DNA of 64,000 bases from Ilex aquifolium (GCA_951799425.1 OX637391.1:23360551-23424550), one strand, 5' to 3'; numbered from the stretch's first letter, positions 33,855 through 44,803 are shown. Made by a program: numbers and translations. Notes: generated by a model not told the origin, from the sequence alone.

Positions 33855-35776
33855 TGATCTTGATCTGAAATGTGTACACCCAAGTACAGGCGATCAAGCT
33901 GTAGTAATAATCCGGTTTGAGTCCGGAGTCGAATCCACAGGGAACTTTTGTTGATATTTTTGAGGTAAGCAGTGGTAGAGACCTATTGATTGTAACCCTT
34001 GAGATTTGCTGTGAGATATGAGTTTTCCTGGACAGAATATAAGATTCTTTCCAAGAAGATTTTCTTAACAAAACAGGAGATAAGTGCTAATTAAAAAGAG
34101 TCACTCTTTAGTGCAAGGATCTGGACATGTAGTTAGTTATCCGGTTTGTCATAATTGTGCTTGATAACTCAATTAACTCCCGTGTCAACAGCAAGTTAAT
34201 CGGAAGATAAAGATGGATTGTGAGAATTAAGAACATGATTCCGATGTCTTTCTAAAAGTTTACAAGAATTGCCTGTGCCGAGACTTAACCCGTCTACAAA
34301 CAAGCAAGTGTTTCTACAAGACATCCAATCATGATATTAATATTCCATTCTTTAAATGAAGTACAATAAGGGGGAGGATTAAAGGGTAGTCATGAGGATC
34401 TAGCTGGGGTACTTGCCTTGAACTGATGAGTCTTTCTATGCAAGAGTCATCCGTGTCATAGAAAGAGCCCATAGTTATACAAAGTACCTTAGCTTTGCTA
34501 GATGCAATCAATCATCCAATAACAAGAAGAAATAAACGTTAAGCATAAAAACAATGCACAAATATGATTCCCGGATAACTTATACATGCCCTTCCCCTCT
34601 TACTAAAGAGTGAATGAGAAACTACTCACTCTTCATGGCTTGGGTGAAGCTAGAAAAGTGAGTGATGCTCATCTCTCCAAGTAGAGAACTTAAAAGATAA
34701 AGTAACAACAAACACGGAGCCAATCTTTAACAAAGAATGGGTGAATCACGTTCCACCCTTCACGGCTTTGGTAAAGCTCTAGAAAAGTGGAAGAGTTTCA
34801 CTCTTCTAAGAAAGAAAGAAGCTCAAGCAATGGAAGTGAAATGCATGAACAATAAAAGTAGAAGAAAGCTAGTCACATTTGGAGGGTGGCTTCCTCAACC
34901 AAGAATTGGAGGGTTGCTTCCTCAACCAAAAGATGAACTATCTCTCTTCTATGCATGTAAAATGAAAGCATAAGCATAAAACTACTTTTATAACAAGCAA
35001 GAGATGTTGGACTAAAGCCAAACTAATCTCTAAGATAAAGACTTCATACAAGAAAAATAAACTAAATCTACAATGTGAGTGGGAGTCTAAGCCTCCATCA
35101 ACTATTCTACTTGGCTCCCTTAGCTCTCCAACAAGGGGAGTATTTATAGGCAAGAGGAGGTGAAGGAATAGTGTTTGCCGCCCAAGTCCAAGTGAAAAGC
35201 CAACCACTCTGCTGCCAGTCTGTGGAGAACGTTCGAACGTGAGTTGGCGTTCGAACGTTGTTTCTGTTTTTGCACTAAGGGCGTTCGAACGTTGACTGAC
35301 GTTCGAACGTTTCTTCTGTTTTTGCACTAAGGGCGTTCGAACGCCAGATGTGTTCTGACCCTTTCACTCGAGTGGTCTGTTGGTCTTCTGTGAAGTTCAG
35401 TTCCAACTCTATGCAGTAGTCTGGTCTTCAATCAACTCAAGTGCACGTTCGAACGTGAGTTGGTGTTCGAACGTGACACTCAAGTGCTTCAGAGCTTCAG
35501 TCTTCTTTCCTAACTGCAACACGCCTTCTCTTAGTAGTTGAGTCTGCTACAGTGTAATGTGAACGTTCGAACGTGAGTTGGCGTTCAAACGTTCTGGCTG
35601 TGCTCCAAGCTTCTCCAATTTTGGCCTCTAATGTGCTGGTGTTGCATCCAAGTGTGGTACTTGTTGTTCTTGGGTCCTTGTTCAGTTTAGGGCCTGAAAT
35701 GACATCACTTAAACTCCATCAAAATACAATTAGTCTTAAAACGGCATAGTAATATGCTACTTTTAAGTGCTAATCA
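33855..35776 (-). repeat. A1 5' LTR
   Basis: 1922 bp, directly repeated at 18806-20699. TATA (reverse complement of TATTTATAG) lies near 35145-35154, so transcription would start around 35115-35125 and run leftwards into gag. Confidence 0.95.
35230..35601 (-). promoter_or_regulatory. Palindrome array, A1 5' LTR U3
   Basis: CGTTCGAACG or near matches start at 35230, 35248, 35282, 35300, 35334, 35446, 35464, 35574 and 35592. The four pairs are all exactly 18 bp apart; one copy is single. The nearest is about 75 bp upstream of the TATA box. With flanking bases the full palindrome is often ACGTTCGAACGT, that is ACGT-TCGA-ACGT. Confidence 0.82.
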
Positions 35777-35781
35777 TATAC

Positions 35782-35863
35782 CTTTAGATAGATACACTTA
35801 TTACAATAATATAAAGTAAATAATGATAAGAGTCCTAATACTCTTAACAATTCCCTTAAGTTG
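35782..35863 (-). mobile_element. Copia 3' LTR, proximal part, and polypurine tract
   Basis: 35782-35849 completes the LTR begun at 18744-18805; on the minus strand it starts TGTTAAGAGTATTAG. Directly before it is CCAACTTAAGGGAAT, the polypurine tract of the copia element. A1 inserted about 68 bp into this LTR. Confidence 0.82.
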
Positions 35864-37270
35864 GACTATATATACCATGTAATACAAGCTTGGAATAATT
35901 AGCTATTAGACCAGTACGACTTAATGCTTTGATAAACATATATATAAGTTGATCCTCATATTTAAAAAATTTTGTTGCAATTTTGTCACTTAGTATCTTT
36001 TCCTGGATGAAATGGCAATCAGATTTAATACGTTTGGTCCTCTCATGAAACACTAGGTTTACAACGGTGCAAAGTGCTGCTTGATTATTACATAATAATT
36101 GAACTAGTGCCTGAACTTGGAAACCAATCTCTTGAATGAAGGGTTGTAACCTTGTTAACTCACTGGTAGTGTGTGTCATTGCCCTGTACTCAGTTTCTGC
36201 ATTAGAACGTGCAACAACAGTTTGTTTCTTACTCTTCCATGAAGCTAAATTTCCCCCTAAGAAAGTACAATAGCTAGTCGTAGACCTTTGATCAGAGAAA
36301 GATTGGGCCCAATCAACACCTGTAAAATCTTCCACTATAAGATGTCCATTTGATCGATACAACAAACCAAGTCTTGGAGCTCATTTAAGATATCGAAGAA
36401 TATGAACAACAACATCCCAATGTGGTACAATAGGTACTCCCATAAATTGACTAACAATGCTCACCGCATATGCTATATCTGGTCGCGTAATAGTGAGATA
36501 TTTCAACTTTCCAACCAGTCTGTGATACCTACACAGATTTTCAAATAGTGCACTATCATCTATCAAAAGTTTTTGTTTCGAATCCATAGAAACATCAATT
36601 GGTCTGCCACCTAACAAACCTGATCCTTTCTAATATATCAAGTACATATTTCCTTTAAGACTTGTTAATAACCTTCTTAGACCTTGCAACTTCGATACCT
36701 AAAAAATATCTCAGTTTTCCTAAGTCCTTAGTATGAAATCGATGGTACAAAAAATCTTTTAACTTTACAATACCCACAGTCATTGCCAGTAAATTGTCCA
36801 CATAAACAACAAGTATAATGTAGCATGCATCAATATGTCAGTGGAATAAGGAATAATCTATCCAACACTTGGAGAGACCAAATTCTAAAACTGACTCTAA
36901 CAACCTACCAAACCACGCTCACAATGACTGCTTCAAACTATACATAGACTTCCTTAATCGACATACACTCCCATAATACTCCCTCTAAGCAACAAACCCA
37001 ACTGGTTACTTCATGTAAACCTTCTCATTTAAGTCACCATGCAAAAAGGATTTTTCACATATAGCTAAAACAATAAACAATCAAGGTTAGCAGCCAAATA
37101 AATCAACACAAAGATAGAGGAAATGTTAGAAACATGAGAAAACGTATTTTTATAATCATTGCCATAAGTTTGAGTAAAGCCTTTAGTAGCAGGTCGGGTT
37201 TTTAACCGTTTAATAGAAACATTAGGATTGAATTTCACAGTATAAACCCTTTCGACAAACAACAAGTTTT
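35856..37270 (-). pseudogene. Copia RT and RNase H remnant (Ale/Retrofit-like)
   Basis: RNase H and its linker are well preserved (36365-35856: DWAQSFSDQRSTTSYCTFLGG, WKSKKQTVVARSNAETEYRAM, KIATKFFKYEDQLIYMF). 36617-36381 holds the RT C-terminus (YHRLVGKLKYLTITRPDIAYAVSIVSQFM). RT palm and fingers at about 37270-36640 are broken by stops and frameshifts. The motifs and the short LTR fit the Ale/Retrofit lineage. The gene would copy the element's RNA; this copy is dead. Confidence 0.88.
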
Positions 37271-38457
37271 TTCCACTGGGTAATAGAATGAGATCTCAAG
37301 TCCCATTATGATGTAAGACATCTATCTCTATATCCATAGCTTTCCTCCAACCCGAATCAGAAAAAGCTTACTGTAAGTTCTTAGGAATGGAGAAAATAGA
37401 TAACTAAGATATAAAACATGAGAATGTGGGGGATAGGGGATTAAACGAAACAAAATGACCAATAGGATGGTTAGTAACACAAGATCGGGTGCCTTTGCGC
37501 AAAGCAATAGGTAATGAATCTACAACAACTGTGGGACTCAATTCACAAGATGGTGAGGAAGACGGAAAAGGCATCTCAACAACTTGCCTCGATCAGCGAG
37601 AGTACACCTACAATGGAGCTATAGAGGATAGTGAAGGTGAAACTGGAGTGAGTGATGAGGATTAAATAGTAACAGATGGTAATGGGATATGAGGCAAAGT
37701 CAATGGTGGAGCTATCCCAAAGCCAAGATCAAGGGGAGGGACAGGCAGAAAATATGGTGTAGACTCACAAAAATGTGATATCATCACTAGTGAAATATCG
37801 TCGAAGTGTGGGACTATAACAGCGATAACCTTTTTTGTGTTCATGAATAACCGAGAAAGGCACACTTTGTAGCACGGGGGTGAAGCTTTTCAAGTCTGGG
37901 ACCCAAATTATTAACAAAACAAACATATCCAAATATCTTAGGAAGAATGTGAAATAAAAGAGATTGCAGGAGAAGAATAGAAATAGGAGATTGCCCATGC
38001 AACACAGACAAATGCATATGATTGATTAGATGGCAAACAGTAAGAACAACTTCACACAAAAAATGTTTAGGAACATGTTTATGAAATAAAAGTGTATGAG
38101 TCAATTTCAACAAATGACACTTTTTACATTTTTCCACCCCTTATGTTGTGGAGTTTGAACACAATAATTTTGATGAAGAATGCCCTTTTTAAAATGTTAA
38201 TTATTAAAGGGATTTGAGTCATATTCTCCATCATTATCAAACCATAAAACATGAATTCGATAGCCAAATTGAGTTTTGATTTACTTGCAGAACGTTTAAA
38301 AGGTGGAAAACAATTCAAATCAAGTTTTCATAAAAAAATATCCTCGTCACTCGAGAATAGTCATCCATAAATGCCACAAAATGTTGAAAATCATTCAATA
38401 GAACATTTTTTGTCGAACCCCACACATTCGAATGAATCAACTCAAAAGGACTAGAGA
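37271..38457 (-). pseudogene. Copia integrase remnant
   Basis: Several frames carry integrase features: HMHLSVLHGQSPISILL, FGYVCFVNNLGPRLEKLHPRA and CAFLGYS at 38137-37841, and upstream SPFELIHSNVWG-like sequence at about 38400-38450. Stops and frameshifts are frequent. The N-terminal zinc-binding part lies at 40017 onwards, on the other side of the solo LTR at 38458-40011; the two halves read continuously when that LTR is left out. Confidence 0.82.
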
Positions 38458-40011
38458 TGATTAACCCTAAAAAGTGCGTAAATGAATTAGGGTTTAGGGT
38501 TACTTATGTGAGTTAATTGATTAAAGGTGATTAATTGAGATTATATTATGATTAATGTTTAAAATATATATTTTGTAGGGTTTCATGCATAATTATAAAA
38601 ACTTGGGAAGGTTAAAGTGCAAAAGAAGAACCAAGAAGGGAGGCAAAAAGAAATATCAACACATAATCACCATCCCAATTGTGGCCAAAGTCAAAGAAAT
38701 CAACAACGGGGGTTGCAAGGCAAAATCAAGAGGATAAGCACCGTCCGGACAATAGTGGTGGCGTTCGGAAAGTGGTCTTAACCACCTCAACTTCAAGCTC
38801 CTCTCCCATTGGTCTGTTGATGCAACAAAGCTCTTGATTGGTTGCATTGGGTGTCTGCCGCCTTAACCAGGTCTTAACGCCTATAAATAGGCAGGTTTGG
38901 GGTCATTTTGAAGGGAGATCCTCTAGCCTTCAAAGAGCAAGAGTCTTAGAGAAGAATACCCAACCCTACGTACTCCTAGCCAAAAATTCTCTTTTTCTAC
39001 ATTTTTTTGTATTCCTTTTTACTTGGAGGGTTGAACCTCTCTCACTTTTTCGTCCTAGTATGTAATAAGAGTGAGGGTGTTTCAACTATTCCTCAGGGAA
39101 GGATTCTTTGTGTTTGTTTTGTATTTGCATTGTATTATAGTGGGATTGGCTTACCCTTCTTGCTTGTCTATAACTATGAAGTGTGAGTAGTCTGTTTATA
39201 CTCTTTAGTAAAGGGTGAAGACATGTGTAATATTGTTTGTATTACGGAAATGCCGATGTTCTATCTATGCTTTAGTGATTATACCTCCCTTAAGTGATGG
39301 ATGATTTTTATTTCTATTTGGTATCGTATTACTCTATGCTCATGGTTATGAGTACCGAGTTAAATTTGTTGCTATATACCATGTCATCTATACGTTATTC
39401 TGTATTTCATGCATGATACAATGACGTACGTAGGTGGGATTTGTGTAATAGTTGGAAGATTGGTAATAGACGGGTTAAGTCTTACCATAACCAATGTTTT
39501 TGATTCAATGCATAAATCGAAACTCTGTCTTCATTGAATCATAGACCTGCCAATCGATTAAACTATAGTAATCCTTTTGAATGGTTCACATTTGGGTTTA
39601 CTAGGGTTATTTGGTTGTTGTAAGGTGCATAGACCTTCCAGCTAACTTAATAGTTGTTGTAATATGGTTCAACCTACGCATCAAACTTACCGGTTAACTT
39701 TCTATTGACACAGGAGTTAATTGTTGTAAAGTGGCATCTTCATAATCTCAAGCAATAGAATGCATGTTGGATCCCTGAACCAAAGAGTAGACTTTCTCAA
39801 TTGTAGTGATCAAAAGTTTAGTTTAAATATTTTATTTATCAGTTCTAAGTTCACATCACAAACTGTTGTAATGCACACTATGCGCACAACAATCTTACCT
39901 TTTCTATTTTGATTTTCAACAAATACCTCCTTGTGGATTCAACATCAGACTTCACTGATTAATTTTACAACTTGACCACTTATACTTCGGTGTACAATTA
40001 AGATCAAGTCA
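38458..40011 (+). mobile_element. Solo LTR, second Athila-like family
   Basis: 1554 bp from TGATTAACCC to AGATCAAGTCA with a perfect AGAGA duplication at 38453-38457 and 40012-40016. Overall design matches the A1 LTR (same start TGATTA, same end ATCAAGTCA, and a CCTTGTGGATTCAAC-type segment near the end), but most of the sequence differs. TATA box CTATAAATAG lies at 38881-38890. A related pair of palindrome-like sites (GTCCGGAC at 38743, GTTCGGAA at 38763) stands about 130 bp upstream. Confidence 0.92.
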
Positions 40012-40016
40012 AGAGA

Positions 40017-40745
40017 CATGATTTGTAATTAGAGGCTGAAAGGATGCTCGGTGATGCTTACCGAACTGATATGCTTCATAAGATAGAGAAGACACAAAAC
40101 TGAGATATGGACTTGATGTTTCAAAGTTGGAAAAGATGGATGACCAATATGACAATGCCATTGATATAGAGATAATGATTACTGAAAAGCTTTGGAACAT
40201 GGCTCAAAGCCAAAGTAATAAATGCCACCAAACTCATGTCCCGAACCAATTTTCCTCTCTGTCTTTAGATCCTTCAAGACAAAAAAAAGGATTAAAAAGT
40301 GATAGAACAATTAAGAGACTAAGTAATCTGGCTAATATACATCAAGTTGAATGGAAATTTAGTAACAAATGGAATTGATGATAAAGACATAGCGAGACTT
40401 AGTAGAGTATGTCCCAATCCTAATACCTTAGATGAGGAACCACTAGCAAAAGTAACACTTTGAGGAGGGTTTAGTGAATGGTAACTAGAGAAGATACTAG
40501 ATAAACCAGTCATGTGATTAAATGCACCAAAATCGATGACCTAGGGACTATGAATGGAAGACATTAAACAAGTTGAAGCAAGATCTGATTGGGCAAAAAG
40601 AGCAATGGAAGATGGGAAAGATGCTTGCTATTTAGAGTAAGCTTTGCATAATCCGTTCGTGAGACAGTAATAAAATCGGGGTCAGAGGATGGACTTGAAC
40701 CATGAGATGCCTAATGGGCAAACCCAGATGGTCTTCCACAACAAC
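40017..40745 (-). pseudogene. Copia protease and pre-integrase remnant
   Basis: 40200-40017 encodes the end of the pre-integrase zinc-binding region (EAYQFGKHHRASF). 40513-40319 encodes the segment after the protease (MTGLSSIF, FPFNLMYISQIT). 40740-40520 encodes Gag-linker-like CGRPSGFAH and SSPSSDPDF. Stops interrupt all of these. Almost all of Gag seems to be missing: an ATGGCCTCGAATAAC start near 40988 lies only about 30 bp from the linker once the SINE is left out. Confidence 0.72.
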
Positions 40746-40762
40746 TACTAATAGTGTTATTC

Positions 40763-40963
40763 TGTTTTTTTTTTGGTTAGACCATTCGGTATCCGGAAAC
40801 CACATTGGGCCCCGACTAATCCAGATTCGAGCCGGGTAGGACCCTTTCGGGTGACAAAGCTCTCCCTCACAGGTTTTAAAGCTGCTGCGTTCCCAAGTCT
40901 CGAACCCGAGATCTTGGTTAAGCTAGCAGAGCCCCTTTGCCAACTCTGCTAAGCCCCCGTGGG
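40763..40963 (-). mobile_element. tRNA-derived SINE, 201 bp
   Basis: Flanked by a perfect 17-bp duplication TACTAATAGTGTTATTC (40746-40762, 40964-40980). On the minus strand it shows a pol III box A (TAGCAGAGTTGG) and a box B (GGTTCGAGACTT), and ends in an A-rich tail (T10 on the plus strand at 40765-40774). The 3' half with GGTCCTACCCGGCTCGAAT and GGATTAGTCGGGGCCC resembles the plant Au-SINE family as I remember it. It would be transcribed by RNA polymerase III and moved by a LINE. Confidence 0.93.
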
Positions 40964-40980
40964 TACTAATAGTGTTATTC

Positions 40981-42254
40981 GAGGCCATTCTAATATAAAT
41001 AATAATCTGCACCTCACAAAAATAAGGTTTGAGCAACTATAGAACATTTCAGACATTCTGAGACCACTATAGATAACTGAACTGGTCTAAAGAAGCTTGA
41101 ACCAGCCTTATAGAAAATCTGACCAGCCTACATAAGGCTAAATGAGGCTGTAGAGCATTGTTCATGGCTTGAACTAGGCTGGAGATCACTGTTTTGGGCC
41201 TGAACTAGGTTGGAGAGCACTGTTCTAGTGTTCTGGGCCTAAACAAGGCTAGAAGTCATTGTTCTAGGCCTGAACAAACTTGGAAATTACTATTTTGGGT
41301 TTGAATTGGGCTAAAAAACACTATTCTGGGCCTGAACCGGACTAAAAAATGAACTGTAAGACACTGAATCGGCTTGTATACACCTGAACTGTGGCTGAAG
41401 TGGCCTGTGTATACCTGAATAGTGGCTAAATTGGCCTGAAATAGACTACCAAGTACTGAATCGAAACTAAGCAATATAAACATTGAGAGGATATACTTGA
41501 ACCGTGATTATAAGTAACTAATAGAGAGAACCTTAAGGAAAAATGATATAAACTGGGTTTGAACCGGCCTAGAGTGTGTATGAACCAAAAAAACTGAAAC
41601 TGACCTTGAACTGGACCCAAACAAAATTAGGCTGAAGAGGCCAAAACTGGAGTAATAACCTTGTCCAAACCAGCTGATTTTCCTGGATCAATAATAAAAT
41701 ATTAAACCCAACCTGGAATGGACTTGGATTGGGCCAAAGATGGAATACACCAAGCTGAAATGAATTTGGATTGTCCAAATACCAAGTATGTTCTACTCTT
41801 GACCTGTACCAACTCAAGTCGACAAACAAATGCAACGACAGAAAACCTCACAGATTGCAATGGCAAGAAGGCACTATTCAAATTCAACAAAGAAACCCAT
41901 CAACGACAAGCTCAAAATCTAATCACAGTGACAATCAAGGTCACAAAAGAGAGAAATTTCAGCGGTGCACAAGAACATCACCTCAGCCAACCACAAACTT
42001 CAACGGCTATGGCGAAGGTGACAATCACAAATTTTAACGGCGACGATGACGACATCAATGACAACGATAGCTATTATCAACGACAACAACATCATCATGT
42101 GTAGCCATAACCAGCCTAAATAACATGTAAACTCTACAGGCATTTGGGTTCACAACATTCGCATTGTCACAGTATCAAAGAATTAATGTAAAGCACAGAA
42201 CAAAGGAAGAAAAAAGGAAAAAAAAAAATAAATAAGGAAGGGAAAAGTGTTTGT
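40981..42254. repeat. Unclassified interval with 31-bp tandem repeats
   Basis: From about 41165 to 41345 about six diverged 31-bp units of the form GGGCCTGAACTAGGCTGGAGAG..CACTGTTCT lie in tandem. Looser copies extend to 41480. Open frames here are by-products of the repeats. 41820-42110 contains CAACGACAAC-type repeats. The 5' end of the copia element should lie here, but no copy of its LTR was found. Confidence 0.5.
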
Positions 42255-42503
42255 CATATTAGGGAGTACTATTGGTAAGGTATAATGACTGCGTTATTTA
42301 AAAAACAACAAATGTATAATATGAGACAATCTCTAAACTAATAATATGCATAAGTCATATATGATGCTGGAGTTAATATGTAATATTAATATCATTTCTG
42401 AAGAATAGTCTGCCCTACAAGCATTATCATTAATAAGAATAAGTTATTTTGTGCAGTTAAAATAACAGTGTATATAGAGTAGTTTATATTTGAATTGAAG
42501 CAC
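42255..42503 (+). repeat. Direct repeat, left copy
   Basis: About 250 bp directly repeated at 44533-44803 with about 85-88% identity by eye. Shared blocks include ACAACAAAT, GAGACAATCTCTAAA, GATGCTGGAGTTAATATG and ATTTGAATTGAAGC. It lies upstream of the ORF at 42792. Confidence 0.85.
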
Positions 42504-42791
42504 ATCCACTTTCGTTTCTCATTCCAGTCATAAATGCCATTGAAAAGTCAAGGGGACAAAGTCTACGCTAGCAGAAAACAATTGATTTGAATTTGAAATG
42601 AGCGGGAGTTTTCTTGCCCAAAGCTATAGTGATTTTGAGGTTATAAATACGCATTGTTGGAAGGCCATTAGAAAGGCCTAGTGTTTTGGAGAGTGGAAAA
42701 GTTGCCGGAAAAGCATCAGAAGCTCTACCGAAAAAGCTGCCGGAAATGTATAAAAGTAGAATCCATTTCAAGCAGAAGAAGAAAAGATTTG

Positions 42792-43280
42792 ATGAAGACG
42801 AAGGATCTATTAAGCGCTATAAGAAGAATGCCTATGGAGAAAGCTCTTTTGCAAGTGCTCTATAATCAAATATCGGGCGATTCATGCTACCTAAAGAACC
42901 CGGATAATGATCTGAAGGAGATGCTGCCGAACGAAGCAATTTGGGTGTCCATCTGGATAATAGTTGTTGAAATGCGTCCATTAGGAGGCACTACTCCACC
43001 TGTATTCAATGAAATATTGGACATCACTAACGATAACCCTTGTACAACGTTAATAAAAATGTCTCAATTAGCAAGGTTTAGATTTGCAGGTGAAGAATGC
43101 TTCCATATCAGAATTGGACAGAGCCCTCGATCTGGCATGAATCTAGAGGTGCCAGTAGACATATTCTGGAAACTCAAGGTTGCTAGCCAGTATAAGGATG
43201 CTAAAAATAGATTGTATCCGAACATGAGTGCAAACGCAATTCTTGTGCCTGTGCAAGTAGTTTACCCAATAGCCAAGTAA
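42792..43280 (+). CDS. Unrecognised 162-codon ORF
   Basis: An open frame from ATG at 42792 to TAA at 43280. The frame is open back to 42681, but there is no in-frame ATG there. A TATA-like TTATAAATAC lies at 42641-42650, within reach of an mRNA start. An out-of-frame ATG near 42746 opens a 39-codon frame that could hinder this start. The protein is mixed hydrophobic (WVSIWIIVVEM near residue 50) with a basic C-terminal half, and has no signal peptide, zinc motif or transposon motif that I recognise. It is flanked by direct repeats and followed by a foldback element. It could be a decayed or orphan host gene, or a captured fragment. Confidence 0.4.
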   Translation: MKTKDLLSAIRRMPMEKALLQVLYNQISGDSCYLKNPDNDLKEMLPNEAIWVSIWIIVVEMRPLGGTTPPVFNEILDITNDNPCTTLIKMSQLARFRFAGEECFHIRIGQSPRSGMNLEVPVDIFWKLKVASQYKDAKNRLYPNMSANAILVPVQVVYPIAK

Positions 43281-43341
43281 ATTTGACATTTAATTTGCTG
43301 ATTAATTTTCACACCTGAGATGAAATAAATTTTTTTTTTTT

Positions 43342-44367
43342 GGGAGAATTACACCTAGACCCCCTAAGGTTTGTCACTTAATCAGTCAGACCTTCTGACA
43401 TTTGAAATATTACACACATACTCCTTAAAGTTTGTGCGCGTGTAACACTTAGACTTTTGCTTTAAATATATTCGTTAATAAATTACACCTAGACCCCCTT
43501 GAAATTTGTACGCATATAATACTTAGACTTTTTAAATTTAAAATGTTATACTTAGACCAAAAATACTCCAATCAAATATAGAATATCAAATATTTTAAAT
43601 TTTACAACCAAAATTCATGTTCTATTGTATTATTTATTGAAATAAAATCAAAAATAAAAATTCAACTTTTTCTCAAAAAATTATAATTAGTATACAATTA
43701 TACTATCTATTGGAATAAAACTAAAAAATCAAACAAGAGGTCTAAGTCATTTTTAATAGAACATGAATTTTGCAACCAAAATTCATGTTCTATTATATCA
43801 TTTATTTAAATAAAATCAAAAATAAAAATCTAATTTTTAAAAAAAAAACATAGTTAGTATACAATTATAATATCTATTAGAATAAAACTAAAAAATTAAA
43901 CAAAATGTCAAATTGTAATGAATACAATATCTTTTAGCTTCAATTGGGATAGTTTGGTATTTTAATTTGGTCGTTTAAACGACCAAATAAAATTCCAATA
44001 GACAATATAATTGTATAATAATTACGATTTTTTAAGAAAAAATTGAATTTTTCTTTATTTTATTTCAATAAATGATATAATAGAATATGAATTTTAATTT
44101 TACTTGTAAAATTTAAAATATTTGATATTCTATCTTTAATTGAAGTATTTTTGGTTTAAGTATAACATTTTAAACTTAAGGGGTCTAAGTAATATATATT
44201 TACAAACTTCAAGAGGTCTGAATATAATTTATTAATGAATATATTTACAGCAGAGGTCTAAGTGTTACGCGCGTACAAATTTCAGGGGGTCTGAGTGTAA
44301 TACTTCAAATATCAGGGGGTCTGAGTGATTAAATGACAAATATCAGAGGTGTGAATATAAGTCTCCC
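43342..44367. mobile_element. Foldback element with arms of about 450 bp
   Basis: It starts GGGAGAATTACACC and ends in the inverted counterpart GTGTGAATATAAGTCTCCC. The arms run inwards for about 450-640 bp with about 85% identity by eye, so the single strand would form one long hairpin. T12 tracts lie on both sides (43330-43341, 44368-44379) and may be the target-site duplication. It contains no coding frame. It resembles long-TIR MITEs, but the superfamily cannot be decided. Confidence 0.82.
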
Positions 44368-44532
44368 TTTTTTTTTTTTATAAAATGCTGGTTGATGTTA
44401 AGCCCTTTGCCATTGCTGAATGTTTAAGACCTATGACGAGCACCAAGGAACCAAGTCCCCTTGCGGGTATAGATTAATAAAAAATGCAATAGAAGGAGAA
44501 ATAATTAATAATGATATTTATTAACTAAAATA

Positions 44533-44803
44533 TGAAACATCATATTAAGCAGTAATATTGGTAACGTATAATGTCTGCGTTCTTGAAAAAACAACAAATA
44601 TAAAATAAGAGACAATCTCTAAATTAATAATATGCTTAAGTCTTATATGATGCTGGAGTTAATATGCAATATTAATATCATTTTTTAAGAATAGTCTATG
44701 CTAGAAGCATTATCATTTAATGAAAATAAGTTGTTATGCATAGTTAAAATAGAAAATAAATAAACAGTGTACACAGTAATTTAAATTTGAATTGAAGCCT
44801 ACA
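44533..44803 (+). repeat. Direct repeat, right copy
   Basis: Second copy of the segment at 42255-42503. It is followed not by a copy of the ORF but by unrelated sequence that runs into the LTR remnant near 44925. Confidence 0.85.

Larger units (their letters stand above)
18806..35776 (-). mobile_element. Full-length Athila-type Ty3/gypsy element A1
   Basis: Both LTRs are present, each bounded by TG...CA, with a perfect TATAC duplication at 18801-18805 and 35777-35781. Without the 2.8-kb solo LTR inside it the element is about 14.2 kb, long even for gypsy elements and normal for Athila relatives with an env-position ORF. Order on the minus strand: LTR, primer site, gag-protease, RT-RNase H-integrase, small Cys/Arg ORF, palindrome array with TATA, env-position ORF, polypurine tract, LTR. 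By eye the LTRs differ at about 25-30 of about 1870 aligned sites plus a few indels, so the insertion is fairly recent. It sits inside the copia 3' LTR. Confidence 0.95.

Noticed and set aside
41250-41840. Several minus-strand frames of 60-90 codons
   Set aside because: They translate the 31-bp tandem repeats and have no motif of copia Gag or any other protein.
42681-42791. N-terminal extension of the unknown ORF
   Set aside because: The frame is open there but has no in-frame ATG; 42681 is GTG, not a plant start codon.
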